From the NCBI GenBank assembly GCA_030425505.1, contig JAUIAB010000025.1, forward strand, positions 1 through 40,930: a stretch of 40,930 nucleotides of DNA. Reading direction: 5' to 3'. The notes beneath the pieces are model-generated. The model had not been told where the DNA came from. It made no database searches and was given only the letters and a program-made list of their open reading frames with translations. Source of the DNA: Bacteroidia bacterium (GTDB lineage: Bacteria; Bacteroidota; Bacteroidia; Cytophagales; Flammeovirgaceae). How positions within the stretch are numbered: the stretch's first letter is position 1; the number at the start of each line of letters is the position of its first letter. The position numbers were made by a program, and so were the translations under genes. Of the stretch, positions 17,532 to 26,869 are shown in pieces.

Positions 17532-20354
17532 ATGTCAGAAGGAAAAATGGTTCGGCTTAGCCAGGCGGCAAAAAAACTCAATGTTGGTATTGGGACTATA
17601 GCTGAACATCTAAATGCTAAAGGTTTTGATGTAGTAGCAAAACCTAATACTAAAATTACACAAGAGCAATACCAGTTTCTTGAAAAAGAATTTGAGTCTT
17701 CAAAAGCTCTGAAAGAAGAAGCACTTGAGGTTTCAATAGGGGGAGGAAACCATGAATCTCTAGTTCTTAATGCTGATCAAATAAAAAAAGACGACCCTAC
17801 AAGTGAGGAAGATCTAAACTTCGTTCCGTCCTCAGAAGAAGAGGCCGCTGAACCTCCAAAGCAAAAAACTGAAGAAAACAAAAAAGAAAAAGCAGAGAAA
17901 GAAGTTGAAGCAGTTAAGGAAAAGGAAGAAGAAGAGAGCTCATACAAATTAAGAGGTCTTAAAGTCGTAAATAAAATAGATCTTAAACCAAAGAAAAAAG
18001 AGCAAAAGGAAGAAAAGAATAAGAAAGAGGAGGTCAAAAAGAAACCAGAAGCTGTAGAAGAGCCTAAAGTAAAGAAAGAAGAGAAAGATATAAAAAAGAA
18101 GGAAAAGGTAGAGGGAAGCCCTGTAGAAGAGAAAAAAGAAGAAAATACACCCGCTATCAAAGAAGGCAATGCTAAAAAAAATCCTCCAGAAGCTGTAGAA
18201 GAACAAGGTGAAATAGATGAAACAATAGAGGCAAAGGCGGATAAACTCAAAGGTTTGAAGGTATTAGGGAAAATTGAACTTCCTAAAGATAAAGAAAAGC
18301 AAGGACCTGTACCTGTAGCTTCTTCTGACGAAAAGAAGTCTCAGCCCAAGAAAAGGAAGCGAGTTAGAATCTACGATAATAAAAAAGATCCTCGAAAGAA
18401 AGACAATAAAGAGGATAATAAAAAGAATAAGAAAGACGTATCGCAAAAAGAAGTACAACAACAGTACAAAAAAACTTTGGCTAAACTTGGCTCTGGAGGT
18501 GGTAAAACTTCAAAAAGTAAATACAAAAGAGAAAGGAGATCAGCAAGAGCTGAAGAAGAAGCTCAACTTCGCCAAAGGAATCTAGATAATGCAAAAATAC
18601 TTAAGGTAACTGAATTCATTTCAGCAAATGAGTTAGCCACTTTGATGGATACTAACGTAAATAAGGTTATTTCTAAATGTATGTCGCTTGGGTTATTTGT
18701 ATCTATCAATCAACGATTGGACGCAGAAACGATAACCATTATTGCAGATGAGTTTGGGTACAAGGTAGAGTTTACTACTAATGAAGAAGAATCTGAACTG
18801 ATCTTAGAAGAAGAAGATAAAGCAGAAGATTTAAAAGAGAGACCTCCTGTAGTTACTATAATGGGTCATGTAGACCACGGTAAAACATCTTTACTTGACT
18901 ACATTAGAAGCGCTAATGTGGCTGAAGGAGAGGCTGGGGGTATTACTCAGCATATTGGAGCGTATGATGTAACCACAAAAAGTGGCAGAAGAATAGCCTT
19001 TTTAGATACTCCTGGTCATGAAGCGTTTACTGCTATGAGGGCAAGGGGAGCAAAACTAACGGATGTGGCTATCATAGTTATCGCAGCCGATGATAGTATA
19101 ATGCCACAGACTAGAGAGGCAATAAATCACGCACAAATAGCTGATGTTCCGATAGTTATAGCAATCAACAAAATAGATAAGCCAGGAGCAAATCCTAATA
19201 AGATAAAAGAAGAGTTAGCTAATATTAACATCTTAGTAGAAGAATGGGGTGGTAAGTATCAGTCATATGAAATCTCTGCAAAAAAAGGGATAGGAATAGA
19301 TGATCTCTTAGAGGGTTTGCTATTAGAATCAGACGTTTTAGAACTAAAAGCTAATCCTAACAAAAAAGCTAATGGTACCGTTGTAGAAGCTTCTCTAGAT
19401 AAAGGAAGAGGTTATGTTACCACTATGTTGATTCAAACTGGTACTATGCGAGTTGGTGATATTATTTTGGCGGGTCAACATCACGGAAGAGTGAAGGCTA
19501 TGACAGACCATAGAGGCAAAAAAATGAAAGAAGCTGGTCCATCTACTCCAGTACAGGTATTGGGCCTAAATGGAGCACCGCAGGCTGGTGATAAAGTAAA
19601 TGTTCTGGATACTGAAAGAGAAGCTCGTGAAATCGCTAATAAACGTCAGCAGATTACAAGAGAGCAAAGCATCAGGGCTACTAAGAGAACAACACTTAGC
19701 GATATTGGTAGAAGAATTGCTGTAGGTAACTTCCAACAGCTAAAAATTGTTCTAAAAGGAGATGTGGATGGTTCAGTAGAGGCACTAAGTGATTCTTTAT
19801 TAAAACTTTCTACAGAGCAAATAGAAATTGATATTATACATAAAGCTGTAGGACCAATCTCTGAATCAGATGTTCTTCTAGCCTCTGCTTCAGATGCAAT
19901 TATTATTGGATTCCAAGTTAGGCCTACTCCTTCTGCGAAAAAGCTTGCTGAAAAGGAAGAAATAGAGCTTCGCCTCTACTCTGTAATTTATAATGCTATT
20001 GATGAGGTTAAACTAGCAATGGAAGGTATGCTTGCCCCAGAGTTTGAAGAAGTAATTGCTGGTAATGTAGAAATTAGAGAAGTATTCAAAATAAGTAAAG
20101 TAGGCACAGTAGCTGGATGTTACGTTACAGATGGTTACATCAAACGAAACTCTAAAATCCGAATTATCAGGGACGGAATTGTAATCTACGGAGGCGAAAA
20201 ACCAGGAGAGATCGATGCATTAAAGCGCTTTAAAGATGATGTATCAGAAGTGAAGCATGGTTATGAATGTGGGATTAGTATAAAAGGATATAATGATATA
20301 AGAGAAGAAGATGTAATTGAAGTAGTAGAAGAAAGAGAGATTGCTAGAAAGTAA
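17532..20354 (+). CDS. infB: Translation initiation factor IF-2
   Basis: GTPase that brings initiator tRNA to the 30S subunit and promotes 50S joining. 940 residues. An IF2_N-type helical domain is at ~6-50 ([20 protein letters not shown]), followed by a Lys/Glu-rich low-complexity linker (~90-340), a second IF2_N-like domain (~355-405), then the G domain: GHVDHGKT (445-452), DTPGHEAF and NKIDKPG, with translation-factor beta barrels and the C-terminal fMet-tRNA domain to the end. M6 is a possible alternative start. The usual companions nusA and rimP are absent: dapF lies upstream and the convergent lptC-like gene lies downstream. Confidence 0.97.
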   Translation: MSEGKMVRLSQAAKKLNVGIGTIAEHLNAKGFDVVAKPNTKITQEQYQFLEKEFESSKALKEEALEVSIGGGNHESLVLNADQIKKDDPTSEEDLNFVPSSEEEAAEPPKQKTEENKKEKAEKEVEAVKEKEEEESSYKLRGLKVVNKIDLKPKKKEQKEEKNKKEEVKKKPEAVEEPKVKKEEKDIKKKEKVEGSPVEEKKEENTPAIKEGNAKKNPPEAVEEQGEIDETIEAKADKLKGLKVLGKIELPKDKEKQGPVPVASSDEKKSQPKKRKRVRIYDNKKDPRKKDNKEDNKKNKKDVSQKEVQQQYKKTLAKLGSGGGKTSKSKYKRERRSARAEEEAQLRQRNLDNAKILKVTEFISANELATLMDTNVNKVISKCMSLGLFVSINQRLDAETITIIADEFGYKVEFTTNEEESELILEEEDKAEDLKERPPVVTIMGHVDHGKTSLLDYIRSANVAEGEAGGITQHIGAYDVTTKSGRRIAFLDTPGHEAFTAMRARGAKLTDVAIIVIAADDSIMPQTREAINHAQIADVPIVIAINKIDKPGANPNKIKEELANINILVEEWGGKYQSYEISAKKGIGIDDLLEGLLLESDVLELKANPNKKANGTVVEASLDKGRGYVTTMLIQTGTMRVGDIILAGQHHGRVKAMTDHRGKKMKEAGPSTPVQVLGLNGAPQAGDKVNVLDTEREAREIANKRQQITREQSIRATKRTTLSDIGRRIAVGNFQQLKIVLKGDVDGSVEALSDSLLKLSTEQIEIDIIHKAVGPISESDVLLASASDAIIIGFQVRPTPSAKKLAEKEEIELRLYSVIYNAIDEVKLAMEGMLAPEFEEVIAGNVEIREVFKISKVGTVAGCYVTDGYIKRNSKIRIIRDGIVIYGGEKPGEIDALKRFKDDVSEVKHGYECGISIKGYNDIREEDVIEVVEEREIARK

Positions 20355-20393
20355 TTGAGCCTCTCCTTAAAAAAAGTTATGTAATTTCTTTAT

Positions 20394-20933
20394 CTATAAA
20401 GGGATCGCTCCTTCAGGCTCTAAAATCTCATACTCACTAAAATCTTGTTTAGCTTTAAGTCCTTTACCAGTTAAGATTTGGCCATCAGTAATGATTTTTA
20501 CAGGAGCATCTGTATAAATTTCTTCACTATTCTTATCCCAGTTTAGCAAATCACTTTCCAACTGCTTATCTTCCAAAAGGTTTCTGGCAACTACATTACC
20601 CATTACTCTATAGATATTCTCTTTCTGAAGGAAAACTGCACTATCTGCTACAAGAGATGTCTTCTTTACTCCTGTCTCCGTAAACATATCTATTTCAACT
20701 CCATTTGGAAAAACTTCATTACCATCTTCCATCTTATACTGTACAGGAGCTCTCATTTTTAGTAGTATGCTAGTATCTTGGCTGTAGGTAGAGCTAATAC
20801 CAGAAAAAGTGATAAGTGGTTGTCCATCTTCAAGTGTATTTTTCTTTCCTTTTTCTGCAATTCTGGTTTCACCACAAGAAAAAAGAAAAGCAGATACTAA
20901 ACAAGACCACAAAAACTTCCAAATGCAATTCAT
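20394..20933 (-). CDS. lptC: LptC-like LPS-export lipoprotein
   Basis: 179 residues with a lipoprotein signal (lipobox LFSC, Cys ~20). The body resembles LptC/LptA beta-jellyroll segments: FSGISSTYSQDTSILLKMRAPVQYK, FTETGVKKTSLVADSAVFLQKENIYRVMGNVVARNLL and a closing ILTGKGLKAKQDFSEYEI. In LPS export LptC connects the inner-membrane LptBFG complex to the periplasmic LptA bridge. Most LptC proteins have an N-terminal membrane helix; a lipidated form is common in Bacteroidota. No other lpt gene is in the window. It is convergent with infB and 76 nt downstream of the TRAP binding-protein gene. Confidence 0.75.
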   Translation of the reverse strand: MNCIWKFLWSCLVSAFLFSCGETRIAEKGKKNTLEDGQPLITFSGISSTYSQDTSILLKMRAPVQYKMEDGNEVFPNGVEIDMFTETGVKKTSLVADSAVFLQKENIYRVMGNVVARNLLEDKQLESDLLNWDKNSEEIYTDAPVKIITDGQILTGKGLKAKQDFSEYEILEPEGAIPL

Positions 20934-21009
20934 ATTACAAAACTGCGTAATTAATTTTTCTTTAAATAGATTTTAAAATATTTTAATGTATGTTCTATTT
21001 TCTAAAAAA

Positions 21010-22149
21010 CTATAAGTGAGAAATTATAGCTCCTTCTGAAACGTTGTACCAGCTCACAGCCTCTGATCGAAACTTAGAGTAATCTTCATATACCTTCTTC
21101 GAAAAAGAATCTGTAGAGACAATATCTGCAATTACTTCTTTTGTAAATAGCTTAAGCTGCTTTAACACACCTGAAGGAAATACTTCTAGAGAAACATCAC
21201 TTTCTGTTAATATCTTTTGCAGATAAAAGTTATTCTTTGCGATAAAATGAGAAAAGATCAACTGATTGTATTTAACAGCCAACGATTCTAGCATCAACTG
21301 TAAATCTTTCGGTAGTTCCTCCAATGCTTTTTTATTGAAAAAAAGCTCTAGACCTGCCCCAGGCTCATGCCATCCAGGATAATAATAATACTTTGCTACC
21401 TTATGAAATCCCATCAAATAATCATGAAAAGGGCCAATCCATTCTGTAGCATCAATAACACCTCGTTCCAAGTTAGTGTAAATCTCTCCCCCAGCCATTG
21501 TAATAGCTGCACCCCCCGCCTTACTAATTACTTTGCCTCCTAGCCCTGGAATTCGCATTTTCAAACCATTCAAATCAGCAACAGACTCTACTTTCTTATT
21601 AAACCACCCACCCATTTGTGTTCCTGTATTCCCACAAGGGAAAGGTACAAGACCGTAATCTGCATACAACTCTTTCCATAGTTTTAATCCATTCCCATAA
21701 TAAAGCCATGCATTCATCTGCTGAACAGTCATCCCAAAAGGAATTGCACCAAAAAATACAGAAGAAGGGATCTTTCCAGCCCAATAATACGAAACCCCAT
21801 GCCCCATCTGAACTGCCCCTAATGTAACGGCATCAAAAACCTCCAATGCTGGAACTAATTCACCAGCTCCATATACGTGAATTTTTAACCTTCCGCCTGA
21901 AAGAACTTCTGCTTCTTTCGCCAGACTTACAACCGCCTCTCCCAACACTGGAAAATTAGGAGGCCAAACCGTCACTGCTCTCCACTCATAAACTTTTTTG
22001 GATACGTTAACAGAAGAAATATCTGAGCCATCTGACTGGCTTTTATCAGTGCAAGCGCCTAAACTCCCAATACCCAGAGCACCAACTGCTAGACCTGACG
22101 CTTCTATAAATTTTCGCCTTGAGTACTCTTTTGAGTTTTTCTTCTTCAC
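21010..22149 (-). CDS. TRAP-type solute-binding lipoprotein (DctP/TakP-like)
   Basis: Extracytoplasmic binding protein of the DctP family, most like the TakP branch that binds 2-oxoacids. 379 residues. The N-terminus has a twin-arginine motif (SRRKFIEASG, ~10-19), a hydrophobic stretch and a lipobox LGAC (~33), so it is probably Tat-exported and lipid-anchored. Recognisable blocks are GRLKIHVYGAGELVP, GAVQMGHGVSYYWAG, FPCGNTGTQMGGWF and GVIDATEWIGPFHDY. The response-regulator gene ends 3 nt upstream of its start, so the two are co-transcribed. The DctQ and DctM membrane subunits needed for transport are absent from the window, so it either works with permeases elsewhere or serves as a ligand sensor (inference). 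Confidence 0.85.
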   Translation of the reverse strand: MKKKNSKEYSRRKFIEASGLAVGALGIGSLGACTDKSQSDGSDISSVNVSKKVYEWRAVTVWPPNFPVLGEAVVSLAKEAEVLSGGRLKIHVYGAGELVPALEVFDAVTLGAVQMGHGVSYYWAGKIPSSVFFGAIPFGMTVQQMNAWLYYGNGLKLWKELYADYGLVPFPCGNTGTQMGGWFNKKVESVADLNGLKMRIPGLGGKVISKAGGAAITMAGGEIYTNLERGVIDATEWIGPFHDYLMGFHKVAKYYYYPGWHEPGAGLELFFNKKALEELPKDLQLMLESLAVKYNQLIFSHFIAKNNFYLQKILTESDVSLEVFPSGVLKQLKLFTKEVIADIVSTDSFSKKVYEDYSKFRSEAVSWYNVSEGAIISHL

Positions 22150-22152
22150 AAG

Positions 22153-22842
22153 CTAAAGCATATTGAGTTGTTTGTGAAAATCTTCTTTATACGAGGCTCC
22201 TATTGGTATTTGTTGATCCAAAATATCAATCTCCATATCTTCAATAGATGATACTTTACTCAAATTGACAATGTACGATCGGTGGACTCTGGTAAATTTA
22301 TATTTACTCAACTTTTCCTCGATCTTCTTCATAGTTGAGTGAACGATATACTTCTTTCGTTCTGTTCTAAATACTACATAATCTGATAAAGCTTCAATGA
22401 AAAATATTTCGTCAAAATTTAGCTTAATAATCTTTTTTCCCGATTTAATGTAAATAAAATCATCAGAAGTTTGCTCCACTGTATTTCTCTGTGAAACATT
22501 TTTCAGAGCTTTCTCTACTGCTTTCAAAAATCGAGGGTACGTAATTGGCTTTACTAGATAATCTGTTACACTATAATTAAATGCCTCTGCTCCGTAATCT
22601 GTCTTCCCTGTAATCAAAATCACCTCTGGAGGAAACTCTAGTGAATCTAGCAGCTCCATTCCAGTCATTTCTGGCATTTCTACATCCAAAAAAAGAATAT
22701 CTGCCATATCCTCTTTTAGAACATCATATGCTTTTATTGCACTGTCATAAGCCCCTCCCAACTCTAAAGAGCTATGCTTTTTTATAAAATCCTGAACAAT
22801 CTCTCTAGAGAGATCATCGTCGTCTACAACAATGCAATTCAT
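22153..22842 (-). CDS. LytTR-family response regulator
   Basis: DNA-binding response regulator, 229 residues. The receiver domain (1-~120) has the acidic cluster DDDD (7-10), phospho-acceptor D53 (FLDVEMPEMTG), T78 and K98 (LVKPI). The LytTR DNA-binding domain occupies ~130-229 (FTRVHRSYIVNLSKV). LytTR regulators are usually partnered by a LytS/YehU-type histidine kinase, but none is adjacent. It is the first gene of a two-gene unit with the TRAP solute-binding lipoprotein, which suggests signalling linked to that ligand. The gene divergently upstream encodes a glycosyltransferase. Confidence 0.92.
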   Translation of the reverse strand: MNCIVVDDDDLSREIVQDFIKKHSSLELGGAYDSAIKAYDVLKEDMADILFLDVEMPEMTGMELLDSLEFPPEVILITGKTDYGAEAFNYSVTDYLVKPITYPRFLKAVEKALKNVSQRNTVEQTSDDFIYIKSGKKIIKLNFDEIFFIEALSDYVVFRTERKKYIVHSTMKKIEEKLSKYKFTRVHRSYIVNLSKVSSIEDMEIDILDQQIPIGASYKEDFHKQLNML

Positions 22843-23076
22843 AGAATATTCTTTTCTTCCATAACAAAAGAAGCAACTTCAAAAACATAATCCAAGTAGT
22901 ACCAAATAATACTAAAAACATAAAGCAAGCTCATAATCTACTGTCAGTACTTTTTAGTTTAAGTGATTTATAATTTAAAACCACATGATCTACTTATTTA
23001 AAAATATAATACTTTAGTTACTCAAACTGTCAACTTAAAAAAACCTACTTTAACTAGTAACTGTACCCATATAATC

Positions 23077-23955
23077 ATGAAAGCATCAGGCTTCACATTC
23101 ATCAAAAATGCTATTATCTATGATTACCCAGTTGTTGAGGCAATTAAATCAATACTTCCTATCTGCGATGAGTTTGTTGTAGCAGTGGGGAAGTCAGATG
23201 ACGATACTCTGAATCTAATCAAGGAGATTGATACTAAAAAAATTAAGGTCATAGAAACAAACTGGGATGAGAGCCAGCGGTCAGGGGGGAGAGTACTAGC
23301 CCTTGAAACGGACAAAGCATTTACAGGTGTATCCGAAGACTCTGATTGGGCATTTTATATACAGGGCGATGAGGTAGTTCATGAAAAATACCTAGAAGGT
23401 ATTCGTAAAGCTATGACCTGCTACAAGGACAATAGAAAAGTTGATGGATTACTGTTCAAGTATTTACATTTCTATGGATCATATGACTATGTGGGGGCTT
23501 CTTCTAACTGGTATAAACACGAGATTAGGGTTATAAAGAATAATAAATCTATTTATTCATATAGGGATGCTCAAGGATTTAGAAAAGGGAGAAATGAAAA
23601 ACTAAGAGTAGTTCCAATAGATGCCTATGTATATCATTACGGATGGGTAAAAGAACCTAAGGCTATGCAACGAAAACAGGAAAACTTTCACAGGTATTGG
23701 CATGATAACCAATGGATTGAGGAAAACATTAAGGTTGCTGATAAGTTCGATTATGCCAAATTTGTCAAAGAGCTAAAACTATTTGAAGGTGATCACCCAG
23801 ATGTGATGAAAAGCAGAATTCATAATAAGAACTGGAAGTTTGATCATGATATCACATTCAGTAATAGAAGTTTGAAAGATAAGTTTAAAAAGTTTTTAAA
23901 CTTATCTTTTGGAATTGATTTAGGGTATAAAAATTATAAAATTATAAAAGGCTGA
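23077..23955 (+). CDS. Family-2-like glycosyltransferase
   Basis: 292-residue cytoplasmic protein with a GT-A-like N-terminal half: FIKNAIIYDYPVVEAIKSILPICDEFVVAVG, then WAFYIQGDEVVHE (Q96-G97-D98-E99) in the place of the usual DxD metal site. The C-terminal half is rich in aromatic residues (YHYGWVKEPKAM, RYWHDNQW) and ends in a basic tail. Such proteins transfer sugars from nucleotide-sugar donors onto glycans or lipids; the acceptor cannot be told. No other surface-polysaccharide genes are nearby. Divergent from the response-regulator gene. Confidence 0.7.
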   Translation: MKASGFTFIKNAIIYDYPVVEAIKSILPICDEFVVAVGKSDDDTLNLIKEIDTKKIKVIETNWDESQRSGGRVLALETDKAFTGVSEDSDWAFYIQGDEVVHEKYLEGIRKAMTCYKDNRKVDGLLFKYLHFYGSYDYVGASSNWYKHEIRVIKNNKSIYSYRDAQGFRKGRNEKLRVVPIDAYVYHYGWVKEPKAMQRKQENFHRYWHDNQWIEENIKVADKFDYAKFVKELKLFEGDHPDVMKSRIHNKNWKFDHDITFSNRSLKDKFKKFLNLSFGIDLGYKNYKIIKG

Positions 23956-24040
23956 TTATCGTTATCCAAATACAGGACTGTTAGCTCTTCGGTTTTTGTA
24001 GCTTGGGAAGACAATTAGATCATCTATAAAAACTGTATCC

Positions 24041-24763
24041 CTAGTAATTACTAAAATCTATTAAAAATGACTTATGCCTTTTCCACCAATTTATTAAATC
24101 TCCTCTTCCAAAGTAATTTTCTACTAATAAACGAAAATCTTTAGTAAACCACTTTTCTAAAGAATGCTGTACATTTTCAATAGACATAACTTTATTTGGA
24201 ATACAAACAACAACATTAATTTCATCTAATACAATGTGTTTAATTTCTTTTCCATTTCCCTTACAGTAAAAAAAATTCGCTCCTTCCAAACTTGTAGTTT
24301 CTAATTTTGCATCAGTTAGGTCAGCATTACGCAAGTTTGCATGCTTAAGATTTGCTTTACTAAAATCAGATTTACTCATGTAGCCTTGTGAAAGATTTAC
24401 TTTTACAAATTGTGTAAAGTGCAACTTACAACCTTCAAGGTTTGCTTTGTAAAGGTTTGCCTTAGTGAAGTTGTTATTGATCAAGTCTCCACATAAAGTT
24501 ACTGCTTCCAGATTAGCTTCAATAAAAGATGAATTTTCTATTTTACCACTAAAAAATATACTGTTGAGTTCAGCTTTATCTAAATTTATATTATTAAAAG
24601 TGCATTGGTAAAAATCTCCTTCTTCTAAGTTAGACCCAGACAGATCCATATTTTCTAGAACACAATCATATAAACTTAATTTTTCTCCCTTTTCCTCGTC
24701 ATCTAACCACTTATGATGGTCTTCTAATTTTTTAAGAAATTCTATTTTTGAAACACTTTGCAT
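24041..24763 (-). CDS. Pentapeptide-repeat protein
   Basis: 240 residues with about 25 tandem A(D/N)LxX-like pentapeptides between roughly residues 35 and 165 (LENMDLSGSNLEEGDFYQC, FTKANLYKANLEGCKL, FSKANLKHANLRNADLTDAK). These build a right-handed quadrilateral beta helix. Some family members mimic DNA and protect gyrase, but many have no known function and nothing here points to one. The C-terminal ~70 residues are a separate region with Trp-rich segments (LEKWFTKDF, INWWKRHKSF). No signal peptide, so probably cytoplasmic. Divergent from the RsbU-like gene. Confidence 0.85.
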   Translation of the reverse strand: MQSVSKIEFLKKLEDHHKWLDDEEKGEKLSLYDCVLENMDLSGSNLEEGDFYQCTFNNINLDKAELNSIFFSGKIENSSFIEANLEAVTLCGDLINNNFTKANLYKANLEGCKLHFTQFVKVNLSQGYMSKSDFSKANLKHANLRNADLTDAKLETTSLEGANFFYCKGNGKEIKHIVLDEINVVVCIPNKVMSIENVQHSLEKWFTKDFRLLVENYFGRGDLINWWKRHKSFLIDFSNY

Positions 24764-24813
24764 TTAGTTTAAGAAAAATTAGATTGTAGCAACCTGCAAT
24801 ATAGGCACATTCG

Positions 24814-24833
24814 TTTACCTTTGAAAAGGTAAA
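24814..24833. promoter_or_regulatory. Perfect palindrome over the -7 element of the RsbU-like gene
   Basis: TTTACCTTT (24814-24822), GA, AAAGGTAAA (24825-24833) is a perfect 9-bp inverted repeat. The left arm contains TACCTTTG (24816-24823), an exact TAnnTTTG -7 element. The ATG follows at 24850. A protein bound here would cover the promoter; a small hairpin at the mRNA 5' end is the alternative. Confidence 0.45.
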
Positions 24834-24849
24834 TAATAAACCATCAAGA

Positions 24850-26064
24850 ATGGCACTAACTACTGAGTTTCGCTTACGTCAAAAAGAAATAGAGCTCAAG
24901 TCTTTATTTGAAACTATCAAAGCAATTAATGCCAATGTTTCTGAAGAGGATCTTTTTAAGATTTTCAAGTTCTTTGCTCGCTCTAATAACAAAATTACAA
25001 GGTTTACAGTAGCATTAAAAAAGAAGGACAGATGGGTAGTAAAAGCTTCTTTTGGCAGTAACTTAGAGGAAGACCAACAAATTGAAATACCTAATGAAGT
25101 ATTAGAAAATGAAAAGGTAAGCTTCCTAACTTCAAAAGTGGGTATCATGAGAGAGTTTTCTCGGGTAATACCAGCAAAACTTGGCGAAAAACTTATGGCT
25201 TTTGTTTTTTTGGACTCTAAAGGTTTGGAGGACGAAGAGGAACTGGATCTAAGCTTTATAGAAGCTTTTTTTCAGATTTTAATTGTAGCTGTTGAAAACA
25301 AAAGACTAGAAAAAGAAAAGGAAAAACAAAAAGAATACAAAAGGCAATTAGAAATTGCCAGCAAAGTACAAACCTTATTATTTCCCAAGTCTCTTCCCTA
25401 TCGTGATAGAGTATATGTAGAAGCTAGTTACCTCCCCCATCACTCTATTGGTGGTGATTATTACGACGTGTTGAAGCTTGATGATGACAAGCTTTTATTC
25501 TGCATTGCGGATGTCTCTGGCAAAGGAATACCTGCAGCCCTGCTAATGTCTAACTTTCAGGCAGGCATAAGAACTCTTTTTTCATATACTCATGACCTTA
25601 GAGAAAACCTCACCAGAATTAATAAGCTCATTCTGGAAAATGCAGGAGGAGAAAATTTTATTACTGCATTTTTAGCTATTTACAACTTCTCCAACAACTC
25701 GTTTAGTTATGTAAATGCTGGGCATAACCCACCGTTTTTATTTTCTAACGGTGAGTTTATTAAGCTCAAAACAGGGACAACTATTATTGGTGCTTTTGAC
25801 GAGTTGCCTCTATTAGAAATAGGTCAAATAGATAGTTTAAAAAAGTTTTTCCTTTTCTCTTATACAGATGGAGTTATTGAAACCATCAATGAAGAAGATG
25901 ATATTTTTGGCTTTGACAATCTAGTTAACTTTCTCAGAGACAATACAGACCAGGATCAAAAGGTGTTACACAAAAAACTTCTTACTCTGCTAAATGAGTT
26001 TAAAGGTAAAAACGATTTTGATGATGATCTAACTATACTTTCTTGCCAGATTGATAATTCTTAA
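24850..26064 (+). CDS. GAF-like/PP2C (RsbU-type) signalling phosphatase
   Basis: 404-residue cytoplasmic protein. Residues ~15-150 look like a GAF domain, ~150-180 a Lys/Glu-rich coiled coil, and ~185-404 a SpoIIE/RsbU-type PP2C domain with GGDYYDV (201-207), ADVSGKGIPAALL (220-232), NAGHNPPFLF and SYTDGVIE, and a terminal FDDDLTIL. These are the metal-binding and core motifs, so it should be active. RsbU-type phosphatases dephosphorylate an anti-sigma-factor antagonist (RsbV/SpoIIAA); no such gene and no RsbW-like kinase is nearby. A palindrome covers its -7 element (24814-24833). Confidence 0.88.
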   Translation: MALTTEFRLRQKEIELKSLFETIKAINANVSEEDLFKIFKFFARSNNKITRFTVALKKKDRWVVKASFGSNLEEDQQIEIPNEVLENEKVSFLTSKVGIMREFSRVIPAKLGEKLMAFVFLDSKGLEDEEELDLSFIEAFFQILIVAVENKRLEKEKEKQKEYKRQLEIASKVQTLLFPKSLPYRDRVYVEASYLPHHSIGGDYYDVLKLDDDKLLFCIADVSGKGIPAALLMSNFQAGIRTLFSYTHDLRENLTRINKLILENAGGENFITAFLAIYNFSNNSFSYVNAGHNPPFLFSNGEFIKLKTGTTIIGAFDELPLLEIGQIDSLKKFFLFSYTDGVIETINEEDDIFGFDNLVNFLRDNTDQDQKVLHKKLLTLLNEFKGKNDFDDDLTILSCQIDNS

Positions 26065-26227
26065 CTCTAAAAAACGCTTCTTAGTTGTATCATTAAGGGG
26101 ATAATAAGTGTAAAAAAATACACACCTGGATCAAATTCTACCATCTAATACTGCACAGTATATCAAAAATCTACACTGGCAAGCTATTAGATCATTTCAG
26201 ATCAAACAAAAATCAATTATTATTATT

Positions 26228-26854
26228 ATGAAAAGCAATCAATTTAAATTTACAACACTGATTACCCTTTTAAGCTTTTGTTTCTTAACTCCAGTTTTTT
26301 CTCAAAATTTCTCTGCTGGTCTAAAGTCTTCAGTACGATTTAACACCCTGTCTAGATCAGCTTTGGATGGATCAAAGGTAGGTTTTGATGCCGGTATTAG
26401 AACTTTATATAGTAACCATGTCAGAATGGGCGTAGGTATGGATCTACTCTTTAGTAGAACAGGTGGCGATTATGATGCAAGGGAAGGTTTAGAGGTTATT
26501 CAATATGATGTTAGAACAGATTACCTAAGGTTTATTCCAAAAGCTTACCTTTTCTTTAGAAACCTAGAAGACTCGTTTAGACCAAAACTTACTATCGGTC
26601 CATCTTTTGGCTTTTTGATGGGAGCTTATGATAGTGGTATAAATCAATCTAATAAAGATGACTTTGAGTCTTTTGAGATAGGATTAGAGTTTGGAACAGG
26701 TTTTAACTATAAACTAACAGATGTCACCTGGTTAACATTTGATATTGATTACCTTGTCGGCCTTAATTCTATCAACAATGAATCTCTCACAACACCTGAT
26801 GAGTTTAAAACAAATAGCTTAGGAGTTGGGTTGGGAGTCATTATTGGCATATAA
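26228..26854 (+). CDS. Small outer-membrane beta-barrel protein
   Basis: 208 residues with a cleavable signal peptide (1-26, ends VFSQ) and alternating hydrophobic/polar strands with many Gly and aromatic residues (GVGMDLLFSRTGG, GPSFGFLMGAYDSG, LGVGLGVIIGI at the C-terminus), the pattern of the 8-strand outer_membrane_beta-barrel proteins common in Bacteroidota (PorT-like group). A structural or small-molecule-passage role is possible; none can be assigned. The topoisomerase gene follows 15 nt later and is probably co-transcribed. Confidence 0.75.
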   Translation: MKSNQFKFTTLITLLSFCFLTPVFSQNFSAGLKSSVRFNTLSRSALDGSKVGFDAGIRTLYSNHVRMGVGMDLLFSRTGGDYDAREGLEVIQYDVRTDYLRFIPKAYLFFRNLEDSFRPKLTIGPSFGFLMGAYDSGINQSNKDDFESFEIGLEFGTGFNYKLTDVTWLTFDIDYLVGLNSINNESLTTPDEFKTNSLGVGLGVIIGI

Positions 26855-26869
26855 CCCTAACTAATTTCT

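Noticed and set aside
17777-18461. Long open frames on the minus strand opposite infB, rich in Ser and Phe
   Set aside because: They are mirror images of the Lys/Glu-rich low-complexity linker of IF-2 (AAA/GAA codons read in reverse), not genes.
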